This document shows positions 31,482-38,713 of a stretch of DNA of 38,713 bases, piece after piece (the stretch's first letter is position 1; each line of letters starts with the position of its first letter). Source of the stretch: Desulfurococcales archaeon (lineage in GTDB: Archaea > Thermoproteota > Thermoprotei_A > Sulfolobales > Desulfurococcaceae); NCBI GenBank assembly GCA_027064845.1, contig JAMOPC010000361.1, positions 1-38,713 of the forward strand. Reading direction: 5' to 3'. A program made the translations under genes and the position numbers. The notes beneath the pieces are model-generated. The model searched no databases. It was not told where the DNA came from and saw nothing but the letters and a program-made list of their open reading frames with translations.

Positions 31482-31962
31482 ATTGTCTCATCCGTAGCTT
31501 TTCTGAATTGAATGTTCCTTCTTCATAATCATAATAGTTTAATAAACATATGATTAAAAATTATTTCTATGCACGCCATCTTATAATCTACTTAATTTAT
31601 TTCAAAGAGAATGAAGAGTACAAGCATTGTTTATAAAGAACTGATCTTAGCCACAATTATGAATATTGGTTCCTTATAATCTACAAACTTTTTGATTATC
31701 TGTAAAGAATTGTGAGTTGTTTTTGTTCATTATTAACACTACTAAAAGTATAGTTGGATTCATTATTCTGAACCGCACTATATAATGTTTTTAGTCTTAT
31801 ATTTTCAGTTTGTGTTAATAATAATTTAGTGATGTAGGAGCATTGACGATTTTAAATGGATAGATGTGAGAATATGATAATATTCTTGTTTCATAATATT
31901 AAATTCAAATACTGTTCTATCTGGAATAGTTTAATTATATATTGGTTTGATATAAAAAATTG

Positions 31963-33681
31963 TTATTGTTTTTTGTGTGTTTTTGTTAGTATTGTTATTG
32001 TTGTTGTTAGGACTATTGTTGTTAGTGTTGCTATGATTATTGTTAGTGTGTCTGTGTCTGTGTGTTCTGGTGTGTTTGGTACGGTTATTTCTCCTCCTAC
32101 TTTCATGGGTTGTCCGGATAGGACGAATACTGCTTCATCTCCTGCTAGGTATTCATCCATTGTTATGTTTGCATAAACAATTTTATGATCTTTATCAATC
32201 CATGTATTACTACACCTCATATATTCTCCAGCACTAGCATTATAGTAGTAAATACCAAGACTATCCTCAGAGACACCAAGTGCTTCTAGATCATAACCAC
32301 TATAATTAACAGCTATCGTTATAGGCCAAACAACATTATTGGTATTATCAATATACAATGCATAATAATAACCTATACCATCAATCGATGCATTACCAGT
32401 AGGCTCATCATCATATGTAGCTATTGCTGTATATACATAGTCTGTGTCATTTATAGTAATAATAGAATTACCAATGACTATATTCATAAGACCCGGGCCC
32501 CATCCAACGCTTCTATAATCCACTACATATGCTACATAACCACCCTTACCAACAGTATAAATAATTCTTGTGGACCAAGGCCACACACCGTATGGAGCAT
32601 ATATGCGATATAAGTGGTCTCTTATGTGGAACCAATAATGTGGATCTATTATTGTTATGTTTTTACCGGCTAATCCATCCTCAATGCCTATGAGTGATAA
32701 GTTTAATGCGGCTTCAACATTCTTTGTATTGTAAAATGTTATATTATAGTAAACAGTATTATTATTATACCAATTCCAACTGCCTGACGACATATTATGT
32801 ATCCCGACGCTCCAAGGAGTCATGTATATTTCGTAGTCTATTGTTCCATCATTATCTATATCCACTCTGAAACTCAATTCATGCCAGTAGTCTAGTCCGT
32901 TGTATTTTGTTGTATTTATTTCTTCTGCTAGATCGAATCTTACGAATAAATGTTTATTATCTGTTGCTATGTAGATAGCTGTGAGGTTGAATTCTTGATA
33001 CGGATTAAGTATTCCATCATCACCATCCACTGCCAACAAGGCATTATCTGGCCAATCACTTGGCTCTCCATCAACAACTATATCCGCATAAGGCACCGTA
33101 TAATTGGGGAAGTAATTGTCAATAGGGTAATCATCACCATAAGTGTTACCTTCGATACCTTGTATCATTATAGTAGATCCACTAGTTATGTTTAACTTAT
33201 CTAATGGAATCATCAGAGTCATAGAATAATCGTCTCCTATAACCCATTCGCCACGCCATTCATAACCTAACCAGGTTCCATTACTAGCATAATAATTAAT
33301 CCATAGATCTGTCCAATTACCCCACTCATAACGTCTGTACCATGAGCCAATAGAAACCTCGTAGCCATCACAAGGAGTTCCTGCGCCCGATCCTGTTTTT
33401 CTATTATTATCCAGATCTAGGCGGAAGCCTAAATACCTACCAATATCATATGACACCGGAGTTCCTGAAGGGAATGGCTTGTTCCATATAGCTTTAATAA
33501 TTAGGTGCGTGCCATTGTCAGTTACTGTTACATTGTCTAGATCTATATATGTTCCAGTCTCTATTCTATCATATGCTATCACAGGATTAGATATATTCGT
33601 ATCAGTAATTACCACCATCGCCACAGTATTAAGTAATAATAATAATGATACAAGAACTGGAAAGAGATGCTTCCTCACCAT
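31963..33681 (-). CDS. Secreted DOMON/CBM9-like surface protein with C-terminal membrane anchor
   Basis: Signal peptide; 'YLGFRLDLDNNRKTGSG...CDGYEVSIG', 'FNLTAIYIATDNKHLFVRFDL' typical of DOMON/CBM9-like folds; C-terminal 'KVGGEITVPNTP' plus Thr-rich TM plus KTHKKQ. Confidence 0.7.
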   Translation of the reverse strand: MVRKHLFPVLVSLLLLLNTVAMVVITDTNISNPVIAYDRIETGTYIDLDNVTVTDNGTHLIIKAIWNKPFPSGTPVSYDIGRYLGFRLDLDNNRKTGSGAGTPCDGYEVSIGSWYRRYEWGNWTDLWINYYASNGTWLGYEWRGEWVIGDDYSMTLMIPLDKLNITSGSTIMIQGIEGNTYGDDYPIDNYFPNYTVPYADIVVDGEPSDWPDNALLAVDGDDGILNPYQEFNLTAIYIATDNKHLFVRFDLAEEINTTKYNGLDYWHELSFRVDIDNDGTIDYEIYMTPWSVGIHNMSSGSWNWYNNNTVYYNITFYNTKNVEAALNLSLIGIEDGLAGKNITIIDPHYWFHIRDHLYRIYAPYGVWPWSTRIIYTVGKGGYVAYVVDYRSVGWGPGLMNIVIGNSIITINDTDYVYTAIATYDDEPTGNASIDGIGYYYALYIDNTNNVVWPITIAVNYSGYDLEALGVSEDSLGIYYYNASAGEYMRCSNTWIDKDHKIVYANITMDEYLAGDEAVFVLSGQPMKVGGEITVPNTPEHTDTDTLTIIIATLTTIVLTTTITILTKTHKKQ

Positions 33682-33833
33682 ATCATCCTACACCCTCAAT
33701 CAATTAACCTGGCTAATTCAAAATTAGAATTTATATATGTGATATAATATAAGTTTATATCTATGCCTAGGTGTTTTATTCACACTTCTTCACCTCAATG
33801 CTAGCTAAACCAGGATATTATGAGCAATATAAG

Positions 33834-34050
33834 GGAACTTGGACCAAACCAGTTCCGCGTGGTTGCCCGTGCTTTATCTTTTGGTGACTATGGGTATTTT
33901 AGTATCTTGCACGGGGCTTCTCCCTCAGCCACTTCATGTGGTTCGGTGGTTCATCGAGGGGCTACATTGACCGCCACCACTTGGGCGGTCTTACGGGTTG
34001 TGGGGGGATGCCGTCATCGGCAAGAGCCTGATGGCTTCATTATCCAAACC
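33834..34050 (-). ncRNA. GC-rich structured element, candidate IS200/IS605-type right end / omegaRNA-like RNA without adjacent tnpB
   Basis: GC-rich island in AT-rich DNA with nested inverted repeats: 34015-34033, 33969-33990 (GACCGCC/GGCGGTC), 33922-33960 (CCCTC/GAGGG), 33865-33917 (GCCCGTGC/GCACGGGG), 33834-33856 (GGAACT/AGTTCC). Minus strand reads '...GAGGGAGAAGCCCCGTGC...TAAAGCACGGGC', like archaeal IS605-family right ends. Confidence 0.5.
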
Positions 34051-34222
34051 TCATAACATCATCTTTGTTTACCCCCATTATTTGTTCTCATAGAAAAGAA
34101 ACATAAATATAGAGACCCCGAAATTCCCAAAACACCCCAAGTACCCAAACAAGCGAATAGTCTACTAGCGTTAAAACAAGTATAGTTGTGTGGAGATCGT
34201 TTTGAAACCATGGATTTTGTGA

Positions 34223-35260
34223 TTAAGTTTTTTGTCCTTTGATAACTATTATTGTGTCTTGTTTTTCTGGTTTTGTTTCTGGGCTTGGTGTTATAGTATA
34301 TGTTTTGTCGGGTTTTATTATGGCTATTATCTTGTAGTTATGTTTTTTGTCTTTTTGGTTTAGTTCTTCTTCGATTTCTCTTATTGTTTTCCCATGGTGT
34401 TTTTCTGTTATCTTTATTTCTACAAGGTCTCCTTTTCCTCGGGCTGATATTATGTCTGTTAGTATTGTTAGTACTCCTGGTTCGAAGAGTGCTGATGCTA
34501 TTGTTCTTCCAAGTATTCTTGTTGAGACTACGTGTTTGGCTCCTGCTTCTCTTAGTAGTTGTTCTGTCTTGGCGTGTTTTACTACTGCGTGTATTTCTGC
34601 TTCTTTGTTTATGGAGCGTATTAGTAGTGTTAGGTATAGTGCTTTGCTGTCATCGCTGAGGCAGAGGAATATGTGTTTTGCTTTCTCGACACCTGCTTTC
34701 CTTAATACATCTTCTGATCCAGGGTCTCCTACTACATAGTCTATGTCTAGTGCTTTTCTTGGTTGTTGTGGTGTTACGAATCCAATGTTTTCCAAATAGT
34801 TGTTTAGTCTGAGTTCATCTATGAGTTCATAGCATGTGTCTGTGTCTCCTATGACTAGTATCTCCTTGTTTTTCAGAGGTGCCATTCCTAGACTCCTCCT
34901 AATACTAAGTGATAAGAACCAATCAGCTATAACTGATATGGTTAGAGTATATGCTATGATACCCATTATTGCGGCGAATCCTGCGACGATCCACCCCAGT
35001 CCTCTTATAGGTGTAACGTCTCCGTATCCTATTGTTGCCATCGTTATGAGACTCCAGTATAGAGCTGTATAGATATCAACATCTTCTCTTCCAGCAACTA
35101 TGTGTTCGCTATAATAGAATAGTAAAGCATTAACAATCCACATCGAGACAAAGAATAATACTACATAAAAGGCTTTCTTCCTCGTAATTCTTCTCCAAAT
35201 ACTTCTCCGTAGTAATCTATAAATTATATGTATCGGCAACCAGTGATCCCCTTTCCCCAC
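34223..35260 (-). CDS. Potassium channel with RCK (TrkA-N/TrkA-C) regulatory domains
   Basis: Selectivity filter 'TIGYGD'; Rossmann RCK 'EILVIGDTDTCYELIDEL' and TrkA-C-like C-terminus. Confidence 0.93.
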   Translation of the reverse strand: MGKGDHWLPIHIIYRLLRRSIWRRITRKKAFYVVLFFVSMWIVNALLFYYSEHIVAGREDVDIYTALYWSLITMATIGYGDVTPIRGLGWIVAGFAAIMGIIAYTLTISVIADWFLSLSIRRSLGMAPLKNKEILVIGDTDTCYELIDELRLNNYLENIGFVTPQQPRKALDIDYVVGDPGSEDVLRKAGVEKAKHIFLCLSDDSKALYLTLLIRSINKEAEIHAVVKHAKTEQLLREAGAKHVVSTRILGRTIASALFEPGVLTILTDIISARGKGDLVEIKITEKHHGKTIREIEEELNQKDKKHNYKIIAIIKPDKTYTITPSPETKPEKQDTIIVIKGQKT

Positions 35261-35429
35261 ACACTCTACGTCTCCATCATATCTCTAAGTGATTAGTGAA
35301 GAGAATTTACTCTATAGATAATAACATAATGAATACTATAAAATAATATTTAAGTTCTCTGGATCAAGTTTAATAACCAGTAACGCCTAAGGATCAAATG
35401 AATAAATAATTACGTGGTGGGGGATCGCT

Positions 35430-35627
35430 GTGAGCGAGAAGAAAACAGCCAAGGAGATAATTCTCGAAGTATTAAAGAAGGAGAAGAGACCACTAACTCC
35501 TAAGGAGATCCAGAAGCTTACCGGGCTAAACTACAATACTATCCGTGGAAGACTCCAAGACCTTAAGAAAGCTGGCTTGGTTGTTAGAACTGATAAGGGA
35601 TGGATCTATAAGGAATACGCCAAGTAA
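35430..35627 (+). CDS. Small winged-HTH DNA-binding protein
   Basis: GTG start; 'RPLTPKEIQKLTGLNYNTIRGRLQDLKKAGLVVRTDKGWIY' wHTH. Confidence 0.8.
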   Translation: MSEKKTAKEIILEVLKKEKRPLTPKEIQKLTGLNYNTIRGRLQDLKKAGLVVRTDKGWIYKEYAK

Positions 35628-35707
35628 GACAGTAATAAGTGGATTGTGATGAATTAAAACCTTTTTTCCACACTATTCCTACAAAATTCCTCATAGCTAA
35701 ACGTATC

Positions 35708-37408
35708 TTATGTTATGCTTGAGAGTGATGGTCCGAGAATTGTTCCTATGAAGTAATTTGTTACATACGTGCTAACATACATTCCGAGACCTGTTAGTAA
35801 TAACATTACTCCTAAGTAGTAGAAAACAGCATATCTCGAGCCAGGATTTACTGCTGTTAAAGTAATAGTGTTTGCAAAAGTGATTATTACGAGCATAATG
35901 TTTGTTAGAAGTGATACATCCTCTTCTCTAATATTGAAGAATTTGAATAGATCAGCAAATTCTGGTGGGACTTGGACAGCGAAGTGAGTTATTATACTTG
36001 AGAATATAGTCACGAAATTTGTGATAAGCATTAATATCAATATTGTCGCTATGTGCATTATGTAAAGTGTTGCCTCGAACGTTTTGAAGACCTGTGCATA
36101 GTTAATTCTTAATCTATAAAGCTCGTTTATGTGGTTTGAAAGCATTGCACCCGCTTCTCTAGTATTTCCACCAGCTTCTATAGTGTCAATGAATATGTGA
36201 CTACTCCTTGAGATGAATTCACTACAAGATTCTTCAGCGAAATATTTCCACGCAATCCTTGGATCAATCCTATTAACAAGTCTTACATAAAATCTTCTTA
36301 AGAGATTCTTTAATTTACCTAGCTCAGCTATAAGTAGAGGCTTTAATGCCTCAATCAGGCTTGGGACAACGCTTAAGTGTTCACCATAGCTTCTAATAAA
36401 GGCTGGGAAAAACATATCGTATTCATTTATTCTTCCTTCATGGATCTTTATAAGTATACCTATAGGTAACATGACTAGTCCGGAGAATATTAAGTACTTT
36501 GAAACTTCTTCAACGTCTAAGATCTTCATCGTATAAGATAAATAGACTATTACAAAAGCAAAGACAAGAGACGACAATATTCCTCCAATACTTATGATCC
36601 TTACAATTAATGGTTTATGTTGGGGTTTGGCTTCGAATAAGGGTTTTCTCACAAATGCTCTCAATAAGATGGCCATTCCTGATAACGTGACTCCAGTAGC
36701 TATCATTGATGTAACCATCATCTTCTGTATTCCACCAAAGATCATGCCTAAGAGGATGAGATTAGCTTGCATAAAGACTAATGCTCCCAAGAGGGTAACA
36801 TATATTCCCAGAACAACTCTGAGCGACTCGATTAGTCTATTATATGCAGATAAGTATTCACTAAACAATGTATTATACTCAATTCTCAAGTATTCTTTTA
36901 TATCACCACCTGTAGCGACAATGGCTGATAGTCTCTGTAAAAACATTTCATCAACCTTATACTTTACTTCACGCGATACAAGTCTTAGTGCTTCCGGAGC
37001 ACTGTATCCCCATTGCCCTATCAGTCCTTGAAGCTTCTTAAACAAGTTTTGATAGTACTTGCTGTAGAGGGGAGTTTCACCAATGTATTTAAACATGAGT
37101 GTTAGAGGAGGATTTCCCGTGACAAGACATCTTAAGTGTATTAGGATAAAAGTTAGATCGTCTGGGACGGGGATTATTCCAAGCCTCTTGATTGCCTTAT
37201 AATAATAGATGAAAAGAAATGAGACAAAAATAACAGTAACTCCTACAATTATGGCGGGATAGAATGGCAAGTATTTTGAGGCGAGATATACAACAATAGT
37301 ATCAAAGATTACAACAGCTATAGTTACCCATTTATGAGTAATTGCTCTCTCAATAAAGGGGTGGATAAGTTCTTTTACTCTATTAATACTTCTTACCCTA
37401 CTAGGCAT
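35708..37408 (-). CDS. Second FlaJ/TadC-like type II/IV secretion membrane protein
   Basis: Multi-TM with 'IVATGGDIKEYLRIEYNTLFSEYLSAYNRLIESLRVVLGIYV' and 'FIDTIEAGGNTREAGAMLSNHINELYRLR'. Confidence 0.8.
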   Translation of the reverse strand: MPSRVRSINRVKELIHPFIERAITHKWVTIAVVIFDTIVVYLASKYLPFYPAIIVGVTVIFVSFLFIYYYKAIKRLGIIPVPDDLTFILIHLRCLVTGNPPLTLMFKYIGETPLYSKYYQNLFKKLQGLIGQWGYSAPEALRLVSREVKYKVDEMFLQRLSAIVATGGDIKEYLRIEYNTLFSEYLSAYNRLIESLRVVLGIYVTLLGALVFMQANLILLGMIFGGIQKMMVTSMIATGVTLSGMAILLRAFVRKPLFEAKPQHKPLIVRIISIGGILSSLVFAFVIVYLSYTMKILDVEEVSKYLIFSGLVMLPIGILIKIHEGRINEYDMFFPAFIRSYGEHLSVVPSLIEALKPLLIAELGKLKNLLRRFYVRLVNRIDPRIAWKYFAEESCSEFISRSSHIFIDTIEAGGNTREAGAMLSNHINELYRLRINYAQVFKTFEATLYIMHIATILILMLITNFVTIFSSIITHFAVQVPPEFADLFKFFNIREEDVSLLTNIMLVIITFANTITLTAVNPGSRYAVFYYLGVMLLLTGLGMYVSTYVTNYFIGTILGPSLSSIT

Positions 37409-37424
37409 TTTTGCACCTTCAGAT

Positions 37425-38713
37425 TTATGTTAATAGATCTCCTCGTAGAAGCCTCTTGTATGCCTCTTCTAGTCCTAATTCATATGTTTTCACAATTGCT
37501 TTGTATACATCATAGTAGTTAACAATATTTTTATCCGCTAGGGCTCGCAAGAACTTTGCTCTGAGATCCAGCTCCTCATATATCAGCTTTATATTCTTCC
37601 TAGAAATACCTCTCATCACAGCTATCTTTTCCTCCAGTAGATAACTAGCTCCCCTACCAGCAAATCTATGAGTATCAGTTGTGGGGTCCCAAGTGAAGAC
37701 TGGAACAGCCGCTATGGAATCCGTAGTCGGGTCATAACCTATAATCTCATAGACAGAAATCATCCTACGCACAAGTAATCCAGTCTTACTATAAACAGAT
37801 GATTGGAACCATGCAATATTCAAGTTATCAAGATTAGTCTTAGGCACTTGGATCGGATAATTCGTAAGCCTCTGCAAAAGCCTCTCAAGATTAGCAGCAT
37901 GAAAAGTAGCCATAACAGGGTGACCAGTATTGTGTAGTGCTACTGGAATGTCTCCGCCTATAAATAGTTCGGTTTCAGGTACAGAAACATCGTATACATA
38001 GCCATGGTATTTCTCTTTTCTCACGTCTATTATTTCTAAAAACGCTATATCGCTCTCTAAGATAATTTTCAACCTATTAAGGATCTCTTTAGAATCTTCA
38101 TCAAGTGTTTCTATATATCTTTCTATAAATGCTATAATTTTCCTAGCTGTTTTTCTCGAAATATATCTTTGCTTTCCACTCCTATACCTACGTACAACAT
38201 AAGTTAATTCGAATGGCAGCTTTGAATCTAGATCATTTGACTCCAGTATACGTATTATTGGTTTTAACGGGATCCTATCACTCCAAGATCTTATTCTACG
38301 TTTATTGAATAACCTAATATGTATATCATAGTATTTCCCATATTTTTTATCACGTATTACAAACATTTTTGACTCAAAACCAGCTAGCCTAGCCAACCAT
38401 ACTAATTGTTTTGCCAAATACTTGTTCTTAGTAGTATACACTACGATTCCTTCACGAATACTTGTTCTCCTAGCATCAGCTAGATATCCCTTAAAGAACT
38501 CTTCTATAACGTCACTGGGAGAGTTCCATAGAATCGAAGGTATGTGTTTTTCTTCAAGTTTCGAGCCAATAAGTGATGCAATAGTGTATGCTAGAGGTGC
38601 ATTATAGACTCTAATTATGTCGTAGCTTTTCCTATTTCTAATTGATACATTGGCTCCTAGTTCTTTAGCAATATTTACTACTTTTTCTATTATCCATTGC
38701 TCGTTCTTACCCA
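37425..38713 (-). CDS. Type II/IV secretion ATPase (FlaI/TadA/KlbA-like) interrupted by an intein; 5' part outside the window
   Basis: C-extein 'TGHPVMATFHAANLERLLQRL...' is the secretion ATPase His-box region. Frame is open past listed ATG 38441 to the window edge (...NEQWIIEKVVNIAKELGANVSIRN...FFKGYLADARRTS...). Confidence 0.85.
   Translation of the reverse strand, partial: GKNEQWIIEKVVNIAKELGANVSIRNRKSYDIIRVYNAPLAYTIASLIGSKLEEKHIPSILWNSPSDVIEEFFKGYLADARRTSIREGIVVYTTKNKYLAKQLVWLARLAGFESKMFVIRDKKYGKYYDIHIRLFNKRRIRSWSDRIPLKPIIRILESNDLDSKLPFELTYVVRRYRSGKQRYISRKTARKIIAFIERYIETLDEDSKEILNRLKIILESDIAFLEIIDVRKEKYHGYVYDVSVPETELFIGGDIPVALHNTGHPVMATFHAANLERLLQRLTNYPIQVPKTNLDNLNIAWFQSSVYSKTGLLVRRMISVYEIIGYDPTTDSIAAVPVFTWDPTTDTHRFAGRGASYLLEEKIAVMRGISRKNIKLIYEELDLRAKFLRALADKNIVNYYDVYKAIVKTYELGLEEAYKRLLRGDLLT
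37929..38713 (-). other. Intein C-terminal portion with LAGLIDADG-type homing endonuclease remnant
   Basis: Blocks F/G: 'GYVYDVSVPETELFIGGDIPVALHN' followed by Thr+1 extein; upstream DOD-endonuclease-like 'FFKGYLADAR...VVYTTKNKYLAKQLVWLARLAGFES'. Junction N|T at 37929/37928. Confidence 0.88.

Noticed and set aside
33820-34056. 78-aa plus-strand ORF (MSNIRELGPNQF...)
   Set aside because: Lies entirely over the GC-rich inverted-repeat element; composition reflects RNA-like structure, so probably spurious.
33820-34060. RNase P RNA or SRP RNA assignment for the GC-rich island
   Set aside because: I could not find the conserved RNase P GAGGAAAGUC-type core or the SRP helix-8 GNAR/AGCAGC signature on either strand.
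34300-34739. Plus-strand Leu/Val- and Ser-rich ORFs antisense to the K+ channel
   Set aside because: Shadow ORFs of a clear RCK channel gene.
36594-37031. Plus-strand 145-aa ORF antisense to the second FlaJ-like gene
   Set aside because: Shadow ORF; the opposite strand has a coherent membrane protein.
1-38713. CRISPR arrays and tRNA/rRNA genes
   Set aside because: No regularly spaced repeats and no convincing tRNA/rRNA signature seen by eye; a tRNAscan/CRISPR finder run would be decisive.

Overview
AT-rich archaeal window. Gene style suggests a hyperthermophilic crenarchaeon, perhaps Desulfurococcales / Staphylothermus-like; this is an inference with no search run. Almost everything encoded relates to the cell surface. 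Both ends carry type II/IV-secretion (archaellum/Tad-type) genes: a FlaJ/TadC-like protein followed by five translationally coupled pseudopilin-like genes on the left, and a second FlaJ/TadC-like gene plus its secretion ATPase on the right. The right-hand ATPase is interrupted by an intein whose C-terminal half lies in the window. Between them are a PMT-like GT-C transferase, a type IV pilin, a vWA protein, a three-gene operon (secreted protein / membrane-spanning wHTH regulator / extracytoplasmic caspase-like His-Cys domain), a large S8 subtilase, an 828-aa secreted protein with Ca-loop motifs, a NosD-like beta-helix protein, a glycan/glycosyltransferase cluster flanking a Thr-rich mucin-like protein, a DOMON/CBM9-like surface protein, and a K+ channel. 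A GC-rich, strongly structured non-coding block at ~33.83-34.05 kb resembles the right end/omegaRNA of an IS200/IS605-type element (minus strand) with no tnpB beside it. Best candidates for novelty: the minus-strand operon at 9.4-12.4 kb, the orphan structured RNA, the ATPase intein with a degenerate LAGLIDADG motif, and a shared 'VGGEI' C-terminal membrane-anchor signature.
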